From Micrococcaceae bacterium Sec5.8 (lineage in GTDB: Bacteria > Actinomycetota > Actinomycetes > Actinomycetales > Micrococcaceae): a DNA stretch of 64,000 nucleotides. This document shows positions 52,139-60,690 of this stretch, piece after piece; within the stretch, counting starts at the first letter, position 1, and each line of letters begins with the position of its first letter. The DNA lies in the NCBI GenBank assembly GCA_039636775.1, contig CP143429.1, forward strand, positions 3,782,001-3,846,000, written 5' to 3'. A program made the position numbers and the translations under genes. The notes below the pieces were generated by a model. The model did not search any database and was not told where the DNA came from. It saw nothing but the letters and a program-made list of their open reading frames with translations.

Positions 52139-53326
52139 TTAGCCCGTGCGCAAGGGCCTCGCGGCGCCGGCGAGCAGGAGTGCACCGACGATTGGAAGGA
52201 CAATGGCCAGCAGGGCCAGCCGGATGCCCATCAGGTCCCCGAGGTAGCCGAGCAGCGGGGGGCCGGCCAGGAACGCGAGATACCCAATGGTGGAGACAAC
52301 CGAGACCCGGGCGGCTGCGTGCGCTGGATCATCGGCAGCGGCGGACATGCCCATCGGGAACGCAAGGGCAGCCCCTGCCCCCCACAGCACCGCCCCGGCG
52401 GTAGCCAGCCAAAAGTCTCCGGCCAGGACGAACAGGCCCAGGCCCGCGGCGGCGGCGGCCATGCTCGCCCGAAGCACGGGCACCCGGCCGTAGGCGTCGA
52501 TAGCCCGGCCGCCGAAGAAGCGCACCGCGGTCATTGCCAGCACGAAGACGGCGAAGAGCAGCGCGCCGGCGGACTCGCTGGCGTCCAGCCCGTCCACGGC
52601 AGCCTTTGCGATCCAGTCGTTTCCCGCCCCTTCGGTGAGCGTCGCGCCCAGCACCACCACGCCGATCAGCAGCGTCCGTCCATCCCGCCAGGCCGACGCG
52701 GCAGTCGCTTTCCTGGTTTCCCCCGCCCCCGGGCCGGGCTCCGGCAGGTGTGGCAGGAAGTAGCGGGGCGCAACCAGAGTCAACGCGGCGACGACGACGG
52801 CGATGACCAGCAGGTGCGCGGGAAGCCCGACGCCCAGGCCCGCAAGGCCGGCGCCGATCAGGGCACCGAGAAAGGCGCCGCCGCTGAAGGCCGCGTGGAA
52901 CTGCGGCATGATGGTGCGCCCAAGCTGGTGCTCGACGTCGGCGCCTTCGATGTTCTGGGATACGTCCCAGAGCCCGATGCCCATGCCAAAGAAGAACAAC
53001 GCGGCCGCAGTTCCCGGAACGGACCCGCCCAGCAGCGCCAATGCCACGCCGCCACCGGCCAGGGCCACCAGAAGACCGGCGGCGCGCACAGCGCTGGCCG
53101 TGCCGATCCGGCCGACAACGCGGCCGGCCGTGGGCAGGGCAATCAGTGAACCTGCCGCCACGCACAGCAGCAGGGTGCCCATCTGTCCGGAGGAAATGCC
53201 CAGTATCTCGGTCACGGCCGGGATGCGGGCGGCCCAACTGGCGAACACGAGACCGTTGATTCCGAAAATGAGGAAGGTCGCGGCGGTTGCGGCCTTCAGT
53301 TGCGGATGGGTTGCCGTCTTCGTCAT
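52139..53326 (-). CDS. MFS transporter
   Basis: A 395-residue major-facilitator transporter with twelve predicted helices. The first helix reads AATFLIFGINGLVFASWAARIPAVTEILGIS, a pattern seen in YbjJ-like sugar/metabolite exporters, and the conserved loop between helices 2 and 3 is ALPTAGRVVGRIGTASAVR. The central cytosolic loop is short. Substrate cannot be predicted. Upstream is a gene-free 214-base stretch with a repeated element; it is monocistronic or follows PAP2 genes only by coincidence of direction. Confidence 0.87.
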   Translation of the reverse strand: MTKTATHPQLKAATAATFLIFGINGLVFASWAARIPAVTEILGISSGQMGTLLLCVAAGSLIALPTAGRVVGRIGTASAVRAAGLLVALAGGGVALALLGGSVPGTAAALFFFGMGIGLWDVSQNIEGADVEHQLGRTIMPQFHAAFSGGAFLGALIGAGLAGLGVGLPAHLLVIAVVVAALTLVAPRYFLPHLPEPGPGAGETRKATAASAWRDGRTLLIGVVVLGATLTEGAGNDWIAKAAVDGLDASESAGALLFAVFVLAMTAVRFFGGRAIDAYGRVPVLRASMAAAAAGLGLFVLAGDFWLATAGAVLWGAGAALAFPMGMSAAADDPAHAAARVSVVSTIGYLAFLAGPPLLGYLGDLMGIRLALLAIVLPIVGALLLAGAARPLRTG

Positions 53327-53425
53327 ACGATCACTACTTCCACCGGGTGTTGGGTGAGCTGGTCAAGTTCTTCGGCACAGGGCTGCCCGCATCCAATGGT
53401 AAGTACACACAGCTCCATCCCGACG

Positions 53426-53477
53426 CTCCCGCAGATCCGGCAACCAGACCGACAACCCTCCCGCACATCCGGCAACC
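53426..53477. repeat. Near-identical 20-bp direct repeats, part of a larger intergenic element
   Basis: ctcccgcagatccggcaacc (53426-53445) and ctcccgcacatccggcaacc (53458-53477) differ at one base and start 32 bases apart. Around them are opposed partial copies (cgacgctccc at 53421 versus gggagcgtcg near 53530, and ccgcac versus tgcgggt). This looks like an intergenic repeated element rather than a gene; copy number elsewhere is unknown. Confidence 0.6.
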
Positions 53478-53540
53478 CACCCTTCGCGCCATTTGCGGGT
53501 TCGTCGGGTGGAACGCGCACGACCTGAGGGAGCGTCGTGA

Positions 53541-56366
53541 TCAGCGGGTGAGTTCCTCCAGCACCTCGAGCACGTGGCGGTACTGGGCGCCCGTGGCCCG
53601 GGTCATGCCCAGTTCGCAGGTCCGGTTGCACGACACATGCGCGGCGGCGCCCATGTCGGCGACCTCCGCTGCCTGCTTCGCGGTTGCCGAGGCGGTCAGT
53701 TCGGGGTGCAACATGCCCCGGTCGCCGGCGAATGCACAGCAACCCCAGTTTTCCGGAATTTCCACCCGCTCGGCCACGGCACCGGCCACGGCACCGAGGG
53801 CCTCGTTGAGGCCCATCCGGGTGGAAGAGCAGGTGGGGTGGAGCGCCAGGGACTCCAGCTTTCGGTGGTCAGAGAGCCGGGGCAGGATGTGTTCCGCGGC
53901 GAAGTCCACGGCGTCCACCATGCGCAGGGCACGCTGCCCGGCCGCGGGCAGCTCCGATTCCACGGCCTGGCGCAGGCCCTCAGTGCAGGAAGAAGCGTCA
54001 CATACGATCGGTAACTCGCCATCCCGCGTTGCCTCCCGCAGGGCGGCCAGGGTTTTCTCCCGCATCGTTGTTTGGCCCGCGGCCATGCCCTTGGAGGACC
54101 AGGGCGTACCGCAGCACAGGCCGTCAATACCGGCCGGCACGAGGAGGGTGAGCCCGGCCCTGGCACAGAGCTGTTCGAAGCTGTACTGAACGCCGCGTTC
54201 CTCTGCGTTCGGCTCTGCTCCTGCAGGGCCGAACATGGTGCCGACACACGCCGGGAAATAGACGGCATCAACGTCTCCTGCCGGTGCGGGACGCTTCCGC
54301 ACCGACCCGCCGCCGGGCAGCTCGGCGGAATACAGCGGCACGGTATCCGCTCCCAGCACTGCCCGTGCTGCCTTGTTGGGCGGTGCGATGGCGGCGGCAG
54401 GGAGCTTGTGGACCACCGTCAGCGCCAGGGACGCGCCACGGGTGACGCCTTCCCAGTGCCTGGCGGCGGCGTTCCAGGCGCCGTTGGCGAGCGGTCCGGC
54501 GCCGGCCGTCCGCAGGCTCTTGACGAGCGACCCGGTGTTGATGTCCACCGGGCAGGCGGTCTGGCACATGCCGTCGACGGCACAGGTGTCCACGGACTCG
54601 TACCCGTAGTCCTTCTCCAGCTCCTTGACCAGCGCTGTATCTCCGGCCAGCCGGGCGGATTCGATGGCGCGCAGCGTGACGATGCGCTGCCGCGGAGTGA
54701 GGGTGATGTCTTTGCTCGGGCACACGGGCTCGCAGTAACCGCAGGAGACGCAGCGGTCCACTTCCGCCGCGACGGGCGGGACCGTCTTAATGTGCCGCAG
54801 GTGGGCCAGCGGGTCTTCATCCATCAGCACGCCCGGGTTGAGCATCGCTGCGGGGTCGAAGAGCTGCTTGATGGTGCGCATGACGTCGTAGAGCTCATCG
54901 CCGTATTGCCGTCGAACGTAGGGGGCCATAACACGCCCGGTGCCGTGCTCTGCCTTCAGCGACCCGCCCTCCGCCAGGACCAGGTCCACCATGTCCTCGG
55001 TGAAGGCGCTGTAGCGGTCCAGTTCGGCCGTGGTGGCGAAGCCGTCAGTGAGCATGAAGTGGACGTTGCCGTCTTTGGCGTGGCCGAAGATCACGCTGTT
55101 GCTGTAGCTGTATTTGTCGAAGAGCCGGATCAGTTCCCGGCAGGTGCGTCCCAGCACCGGGACGGGGACCACGATGTCTTCCAGCAGCGCAGTGGTGCCC
55201 CGGGGGCGCGCTCCGGCGACCGAGGCGTAAAGGCCCTTGCGCAGCTGCCACAGCTGGCCGCGTTCGCGTGAGTCGCCGGTGAACCGGGCCGGGGCGGACA
55301 GCCCGAGGCCAGGGAGGACGCCCTCGCCACGGTGCCGGAGTTCTGCCAGTTGGGCCGCGCTGCCGGCAGAGTACTCCACGAGCAGCGCAGCGTGGTCGGA
55401 CACTGCCAGGTCCCGCACAACGGAAGGTGTGCCCTTGAGCGTCTGGCCCACCTTGAGGGACAGTGCATCCATCAGCTCCACCGTGGCTGCGCCCGTCTCG
55501 ACGAGCGCGGGCAGCGCTGAGTTCGCGGCCTCGAGATCCGGGAACACCAGCAGGGCCGCCGCGGCGTGCGGGAGCCGCGGGATGGTGCGGAACACCGCCT
55601 CCGCCACGAACCCGAGGGTGCCTTCGCTGCCGACGATCAGGTGGGCCATGATGTCCACCGGGCGCTGGAAGTCCAGCAGGGAGTTCAGCCCGTAGCCCAT
55701 GGTGTTCTTCATGGAGAACTGCTGCCGGATCCGGCGTACGGAGTCGGCGTTGTTCCGGACACGGTCCGCCAGCCGGGCCAGCCCTGCGTAGAGGTCCGGC
55801 TCGAGGGCGCGGAGTTTCCGGTCGGCGTCGGGCGCCCCGGTATCGATCACCGTGCCGGAGGGCAGCACCACGGTCAGGGATTCCAGGGTGCGGTAGGTGT
55901 TGTCGACAGTGCCGCAGTTCATGCCGGAGGAGTTGTTGGCAACGACGCCGCCGATTGTGCACGCCGCCTCGCTGGCCGGATCGGGGCCGAATTTCCGGCC
56001 GTAGCGGGCAAGTCTGGCGTTGAGCGCCCGCACGGTGACGCCGGGCTCGACGCGCACCCGCGCGCCGTCGTCGAGCACGTCAATATTCCGAAAGTTCCGG
56101 CGGACATCCACCAGCACGCCGTCGGTGACGGCCTGACCGCTGAGGCTTGTTCCGCCGGAACGGAAGGTCAGCGGCACGCCCTGGGCGGCGCTGGCGCGCA
56201 GTAACCCGCCGACCTCGGCAGCGTTCCCGGCCGTGACGACTGCCTGCGGTATGAGCAGGAAGTGCGAGGCGTCATGGGCGTTGGCGTGCAGGTCGATCGC
56301 CCGGGTCTTCACCTGGGCGGGATCCTGCACTGCCGAGCGGAGCCCCGCCAGGTCCAGGGGCGCCAT
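53541..56366 (-). CDS. FAD-binding / Fe-S oxidoreductase, D-lactate dehydrogenase type
   Basis: A 941-residue fused dehydrogenase that probably oxidises D-lactate (or another 2-hydroxy acid) and passes electrons to the respiratory chain at the membrane. Residues 1-250: FAD_binding_4 domain (LTFRSGGTSLSGQAVTDGVLVDVRRNF, ASEAACTIGGVVANNSSGMNCG). About 250-530: FAD-oxidase C-terminal domain. Then two 4Fe-4S motifs, CVSCGYCEPVCPS and CAVDGMCQTACPV, and two CCG-type blocks (LCCGTPWSSKG, NWGCCAFAGDRGML). The ATG at 56366 overlaps the lactate-permease stop (TGATG). Confidence 0.93.
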   Translation of the reverse strand: MAPLDLAGLRSAVQDPAQVKTRAIDLHANAHDASHFLLIPQAVVTAGNAAEVGGLLRASAAQGVPLTFRSGGTSLSGQAVTDGVLVDVRRNFRNIDVLDDGARVRVEPGVTVRALNARLARYGRKFGPDPASEAACTIGGVVANNSSGMNCGTVDNTYRTLESLTVVLPSGTVIDTGAPDADRKLRALEPDLYAGLARLADRVRNNADSVRRIRQQFSMKNTMGYGLNSLLDFQRPVDIMAHLIVGSEGTLGFVAEAVFRTIPRLPHAAAALLVFPDLEAANSALPALVETGAATVELMDALSLKVGQTLKGTPSVVRDLAVSDHAALLVEYSAGSAAQLAELRHRGEGVLPGLGLSAPARFTGDSRERGQLWQLRKGLYASVAGARPRGTTALLEDIVVPVPVLGRTCRELIRLFDKYSYSNSVIFGHAKDGNVHFMLTDGFATTAELDRYSAFTEDMVDLVLAEGGSLKAEHGTGRVMAPYVRRQYGDELYDVMRTIKQLFDPAAMLNPGVLMDEDPLAHLRHIKTVPPVAAEVDRCVSCGYCEPVCPSKDITLTPRQRIVTLRAIESARLAGDTALVKELEKDYGYESVDTCAVDGMCQTACPVDINTGSLVKSLRTAGAGPLANGAWNAAARHWEGVTRGASLALTVVHKLPAAAIAPPNKAARAVLGADTVPLYSAELPGGGSVRKRPAPAGDVDAVYFPACVGTMFGPAGAEPNAEERGVQYSFEQLCARAGLTLLVPAGIDGLCCGTPWSSKGMAAGQTTMREKTLAALREATRDGELPIVCDASSCTEGLRQAVESELPAAGQRALRMVDAVDFAAEHILPRLSDHRKLESLALHPTCSSTRMGLNEALGAVAGAVAERVEIPENWGCCAFAGDRGMLHPELTASATAKQAAEVADMGAAAHVSCNRTCELGMTRATGAQYRHVLEVLEELTR

Positions 56367-58099
56367 CAGGGGACCATCCAGCCGAGGACGGGGGTGGACT
56401 GCAGGAAGATCAGCACGGTGATGAGCGCCAGCAGGCCCAGGCTCCAGCCGATCAGTTTGCGGAACAGGGTCCCCTCGGCGCCGTCAAGGCCCACGGCCGC
56501 AGCGGCGACGGCCAGGTTCTGCAGTGACAGCATCTTCCCCATCACCCCGGCGGAGGAGTTGGACGCGGCCATCAGCACCGGCGACAGGCCGGTCTGCGCC
56601 GCGGCAGTGGCCTGCAGCTGGCCGAACAGGGAGTTGGAGGACGTGTCGGAGCCGGTGAGGGCAACGCCGATCCATCCGATCAGCGGGGAGAGGATGGCGA
56701 AGAAGCTGCCTGCGGAAGCCAGCGCGAAGCCCAGGCTGGTGGTCTGGCCGGACAGGTTCATCACGAAGGACAGGCCAAGGACGGCGGTGACGGTGACAAT
56801 GGTCCAGCGCAGCTGGACAACGGTGTCCCGGTAGATCCGCAGGGCCTGTGCGGCCGAAATCTTGTAGATCGCCAGGGTGATCAACCCGGAAAACAGCAGC
56901 AGGGTGCCCGTCGCCTTGAGGTGGTCGAGCTTGAACTTGGTGGCCGCAACCGGCTTGCCGGCCGAATCGGTGATGTCCAGACCGGGCCAGGCGAAGCTCA
57001 CGCTGCCGACCTGTCCGAGCCAGGTCTTGACGAACGGAATCTGGGCCACCGAGAACACCGCGATGATGATCAGGTAGGGGGCGATTGCCATCCAGATCTG
57101 CCGGGGTTCGGGCCGGGAATTATCCGTCGGCACCGTGGTGCCTGCCGCGGTGCCGACCGAATGACGGGCAGCGGTCCCGGCGACGGCGGATCGGCCGCTA
57201 CGGGAGGCGCTGCCGGCCGTCAGGGCGACGGGGGCGGCCGCGGCGTCCTCAGCGCCTTCAACGGCGCCTTCCATCCCGATAATTTCCTTCGGCTGCCAGT
57301 ACTTGAGCATCAGCAATACGGCGGCGACTGTCACGACGGCGGCGACGACGTCGGTCAGTTCCACGGCGAAGAAGTTGGACGTCACAAACTGGGCCACGCC
57401 GAAGGTGGCGCCGGCCACGAGGGCCACGGGCCAGGTCTGCCTCAGGCCGCGGCGGCCGTCGACGATGAAAACCAGCAGAAGCGGAACGATCAACGCGATG
57501 AACGGCGTCTGGCGGCCGGCCATGGAGGACAGGTCATGCAGCGGCAGGCCGGTGACGCCGTTCAGGGCGATGATGGGCGCCGCCATGGCGCCGAAGGCTA
57601 CGGGCGCGGTGTTGGCCAGCAGCGAGACCACGGCGGATTTCAGCGGTTTCATGCCTGCGGCCATCAGCATGGCCGCAGAGATGGCCACCGGCGCGCCGAA
57701 GCCTGCCAGGGATTCCAGCAGGGCACCGAAGCAGAAGGCAATGAGGATGGACAGGATTCTCAGGTCATTTGAAATGGAGCGGATGGTCCGTCCCAGCACT
57801 TCGAACCAGGGGGTGGCCACGGTGAGCCGGTAGATCCACAGCGCGTTGACCAGGATCCACAGAATGGGGAACAGGCCGTAGAAGATTCCGGCTGCGGTGG
57901 CGCTCAGGGCCTGGTTCACCGGCATCTGCCATCCCACGACGGCCAGCACCAGGGAAAGCGCCAGGCTGGCCAGTGCGGCCTTGGGGGCTTTGACCTTGAA
58001 AACGCCCAGCAGGACGAAGAGCAGAAGCAGAGGAAGCGCCGCGCAGAGCGCTGAAATCACAAGGGACCCTGCGATGGGGTCGAGGATCTGCTGAAACAT
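56366..58099 (-). CDS. lctP: L-lactate permease family transporter
   Basis: Lactate/glycolate permease of 577 residues with about 13 membrane helices. Conserved blocks include NALWIYRLTVATPWFEVLGRTIRSISNDLRILSILIAFCFGALLESLAGFGAPVAISAAML and LSPLIGWIGVALTGSDTSSNSLFGQLQ, both diagnostic of LctP/LldP. A 60-residue Ala/Thr-rich cytosolic loop at about 285-345 is an insertion. The ATG at 58099 is preceded by GGAG. First gene of a two-gene lactate-utilisation operon; a GntR-type operator lies 48 bases upstream. Confidence 0.94.
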   Translation of the reverse strand: MFQQILDPIAGSLVISALCAALPLLLLFVLLGVFKVKAPKAALASLALSLVLAVVGWQMPVNQALSATAAGIFYGLFPILWILVNALWIYRLTVATPWFEVLGRTIRSISNDLRILSILIAFCFGALLESLAGFGAPVAISAAMLMAAGMKPLKSAVVSLLANTAPVAFGAMAAPIIALNGVTGLPLHDLSSMAGRQTPFIALIVPLLLVFIVDGRRGLRQTWPVALVAGATFGVAQFVTSNFFAVELTDVVAAVVTVAAVLLMLKYWQPKEIIGMEGAVEGAEDAAAAPVALTAGSASRSGRSAVAGTAARHSVGTAAGTTVPTDNSRPEPRQIWMAIAPYLIIIAVFSVAQIPFVKTWLGQVGSVSFAWPGLDITDSAGKPVAATKFKLDHLKATGTLLLFSGLITLAIYKISAAQALRIYRDTVVQLRWTIVTVTAVLGLSFVMNLSGQTTSLGFALASAGSFFAILSPLIGWIGVALTGSDTSSNSLFGQLQATAAAQTGLSPVLMAASNSSAGVMGKMLSLQNLAVAAAAVGLDGAEGTLFRKLIGWSLGLLALITVLIFLQSTPVLGWMVP

Positions 58100-58146
58100 G
58101 AGTCTCCAGATTGTGTTAGGCGTCACAACTCCGTGGCGCCCTTTGA

Positions 58147-58157
58147 TTGTCTTACAA
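58147..58157 (-). promoter_or_regulatory. LldR-type operator
   Basis: ttgtcttacaa is a perfect palindrome (TTGT-CTT-ACAA) and fits the TNGTNNNACNA pattern bound by FadR-subfamily GntR regulators of lactate genes. It lies 48 bases upstream of the permease start, between it and the divergent GntR gene; a half-similar ttgtcttgtct follows at about 58185. Confidence 0.7.
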
Positions 58158-58243
58158 GTACACATGAACGTCAAGAGATGTTTGTTGTCTTGTCTGGCAG
58201 GATTGGGAGTACTTCAAGAAACTCTTGACGGGAAGGAGCCCCG

Positions 58244-58936
58244 GTGGCCGGGCGAATTACGGCAGTCTCGATCGTGGATGCGGTGGCCTCGGACCTGCGG
58301 AGCCGGATCTTTTCCGGGGAGCTGGGGTCCGGGGACGCCTTGACGGAGTCTGAGGTCGCTTCTTCCTACGACGTCGCCAGGCCGACCGCGAAAGCTTCGA
58401 TCGAGAAGCTGGTCGCCGAGGGTCTGTTGGACCGGGGTACCCACAAGACCGCCCGGGTGGTCGAGCTCGGCCCCGACTCCGTACGGGACATCTATCTCGC
58501 CCGCGCCTATCTGGAAAGCGAGGTGCTCCGCCGCCTCGCACGCACGGGGGACGTGCCGGCAGCGGCGGTGCAAGCCAACCGTGACATCGCGGCCGTGCAG
58601 ACCGGCGCTCCGATCGACGTCGTCGAACCGGACATGCGGTTCCACACCAGCCTGATTGACGCCGTCGGCAATGAACGCATCAGCCGGATGTACCGCTCGC
58701 TGGTGGGAGAGGTGCGGTTGTGCATGGTCCGGGTCCAGTCCCTGCATCTGCTGGACACCGCTTTGATCCAGGCAGAACACCAGAAAATCCTCGAGCTGAT
58801 CGAGTCAGGCGAGGGCGACGCCGCCGCCGTGCTGCTCGACGAGCACCTGGGGCGCGCCCGGGAACGGCTGGTCGCGGCCATGGGTGGAACCCCCGGGCCG
58901 GAGGCCGAGCAAAGCTCCGGACTGCTGCCGCAGTAA
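58244..58936 (+). CDS. GntR family (FCD domain) regulator, likely lactate responsive
   Basis: A 230-residue FadR-subfamily regulator. The winged helix occupies residues 8-75 (VASDLRSRIFSGELGSGDALTESEVASSYDVARPTAKASIEKLVAEGLL), followed by an all-helical FCD ligand-binding domain with metal-type residues in MRFHTSLIDAVGN and AEHQKILELIESG. Start GTG 58244 with AAGGAG five bases upstream. It is transcribed away from the lactate operon, and a perfect operator palindrome lies between the two genes, so lactate control (LldR role) is the natural inference. Confidence 0.88.
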   Translation: MAGRITAVSIVDAVASDLRSRIFSGELGSGDALTESEVASSYDVARPTAKASIEKLVAEGLLDRGTHKTARVVELGPDSVRDIYLARAYLESEVLRRLARTGDVPAAAVQANRDIAAVQTGAPIDVVEPDMRFHTSLIDAVGNERISRMYRSLVGEVRLCMVRVQSLHLLDTALIQAEHQKILELIESGEGDAAAVLLDEHLGRARERLVAAMGGTPGPEAEQSSGLLPQ

Positions 58937-58960
58937 CCCCACCAGCAGTTAGCTGTTCTG

Positions 58961-60643
58961 CTAGCGGGCGCGTTCGACGCGCTTTTCGTCCCAGACCGGC
59001 TCGGCCGATTCGTAGACCTTCCCGTCGGAGCCAAAGACCAGGAAGCGGTCGAAGGTCCGGGCGAACCAGCGGTCGTGCGTCACGGCCAGGACCGTGCCCT
59101 CAAAGTGGTCGATGGCCCGTTCCAGTGCCTCGGCCGAGTGCAGGTCCAGGTTGTCGGTGGGTTCGTCGAGCAGCAGCAAGGTGGCGCCGGAGAGTTGCAG
59201 CAGCAGGATCTGGAACCGGGCCTGCTGCCCGCCGGACAGGGATTCGTACTTTTGCTCCGATTGCGGGGCCAGCCCGTATCCGTCGAGCGCGCCGGCGGCG
59301 GCCTCGCGCCCCATCCCCGAGCGGTGTTCGTCGCCGCGGTGCAGGATTTCAAGCAGGGTCTTGCCCAGGAGGTCGGGCCTGACATGGGTCTGGGCGAAGA
59401 AACCGGGCCGGATCCGGGCGCCGAGCTTTACCGTACCCTCGTGCGGGACCTCGGCAATGTCCACTTCGGACACCGGCAGGTGCTCCCGCTCGGGATCGGT
59501 GCCGCCGGTGGCCAGCAGGCGCAGGAAGTGACTCTTCCCTGAACCGTTGGAGCCCAGGACCCCCACCCGGTCACCGAACCAGACCTCGGTCGAGAAAGGC
59601 TTCATCAGCCCCGTGAGTTCCAGCTTCTCCGCCACGATGGCACGCTTGGCGGTCCGGCCGCCCTTGAGCCGCATTTGCACGTTCTGCTCGATCGGCAGGG
59701 CCTCGGGCGGACCGGCTTCGAGGAACTTCGCCAGCCGGGTCTGGGCAGCGTGGTACCGGTTGGCCATGTCGGAGCGGAACGCGGCTTTGTTCTTGTACAT
59801 GTTGACGAGTTCCTTGAGCTTGATGTGCTCCTCGTCCCAGCGTTTCCGAAGCTCCTCGAAGCGGGCGTTCCGGTCGGCCCGGGCGTCCACGTAGGACCCG
59901 AAACCGCCGCCGTGGATCCAGGCCCCGGCGCCGTTGATGCCCGGCTCCAGGGTGACGATGCGGCCCGCGGCGTTGTTCAGCAGTTCCCGGTCGTGGCTGA
60001 TGAAGAACACCGTCTTCTTCGACTCGTTCAGCTTCGCCTCCAGCCAGCGCTTGCCGGGAACGTCGAGGTAGTTATCGGGCTCGTCGAGGAGCAGCAACTC
60101 ATCGGGGCCGGCGAAAAGCGCCTCCAGCACCAGCCGCTTCTGCTCACCGCCGGAAAGGGTCGACGCCGGCCGGTGCTGTGCCCGGTCAAAGGGCAGACCG
60201 AGGGCGGCCATGCAGACTTCGTCCCAGACCGTTTCGACGTCGTAGCCCCCGGCGTCCCCCCAGTCCACGATCGCCTGCGCATACGTCATCTGGGTGGGCT
60301 CGTCGTCGTACTCCATCATCGCCAGTTCCGCGTCGTCCACGGCGCGGGCGGCGGCCGCGAGGGCGGGAGGCGCAGCCGAGACCAGGAGGTCGCGGACGGT
60401 GGAGTCGTCCCGGACCTGACCGACAAACTGGCGCATGATGCCCATATTCCCGGAACGCCCAATGACGCCTTCGTCGGCGATGAGATCGCCGGAGATAATC
60501 CGGAACAACGTCGTCTTGCCTGTTCCGTTGGGACCAATCAGCGCCGTCTTGGTGCCGTCCGGAACCTTGAAGGTCACGCCGTTGAGCAGCTGGGTGCCGT
60601 CGGAGAGGAAGTAATCGATGTTGGAAACGTCAATATGAGCCAC
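58961..60643 (-). CDS. ABC-F family ATPase
   Basis: Cytosolic translation-associated ATPase of 560 residues with two ABC domains and no membrane segments. ABC1: Walker A GPNGTGKTT, signature LSGGEQKRL, Walker B LLLLDEPDNYLD, switch FISHDRE. ABC2: Walker A GSNGSGKSH, signature LSGGQQARF, LLLLDEPTDNLD, AVTHDRW. The charged linker at about 245-330 (RWDEEHIKLKELVNMYKNKAAF) corresponds to the P-site tRNA-interacting motif region. May act in ribosome rescue or antibiotic protection. The D-loop threonine of ABC1 is replaced by Asp. Confidence 0.9.
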   Translation of the reverse strand: MAHIDVSNIDYFLSDGTQLLNGVTFKVPDGTKTALIGPNGTGKTTLFRIISGDLIADEGVIGRSGNMGIMRQFVGQVRDDSTVRDLLVSAAPPALAAAARAVDDAELAMMEYDDEPTQMTYAQAIVDWGDAGGYDVETVWDEVCMAALGLPFDRAQHRPASTLSGGEQKRLVLEALFAGPDELLLLDEPDNYLDVPGKRWLEAKLNESKKTVFFISHDRELLNNAAGRIVTLEPGINGAGAWIHGGGFGSYVDARADRNARFEELRKRWDEEHIKLKELVNMYKNKAAFRSDMANRYHAAQTRLAKFLEAGPPEALPIEQNVQMRLKGGRTAKRAIVAEKLELTGLMKPFSTEVWFGDRVGVLGSNGSGKSHFLRLLATGGTDPEREHLPVSEVDIAEVPHEGTVKLGARIRPGFFAQTHVRPDLLGKTLLEILHRGDEHRSGMGREAAAGALDGYGLAPQSEQKYESLSGGQQARFQILLLQLSGATLLLLDEPTDNLDLHSAEALERAIDHFEGTVLAVTHDRWFARTFDRFLVFGSDGKVYESAEPVWDEKRVERAR

Positions 60644-60690
60644 GGTTCCATCCTCCCACGGCCGTCCCCGCGGCCCCGATCCGCCGGCGC

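Noticed and set aside
50599..52404. Plus-strand open frame of about 600 codons opposite the PAP2/lipid-kinase gene
   Set aside because: The opposite strand has all PAP2 and kinase motifs intact; the frame is compositionally a shadow.
56366..58174. Longer start for the lactate permease with a cysteine-rich N-terminus
   Set aside because: The extra codons overlap the operator palindrome and have no homology; the ATG at 58099 has a good ribosome site.
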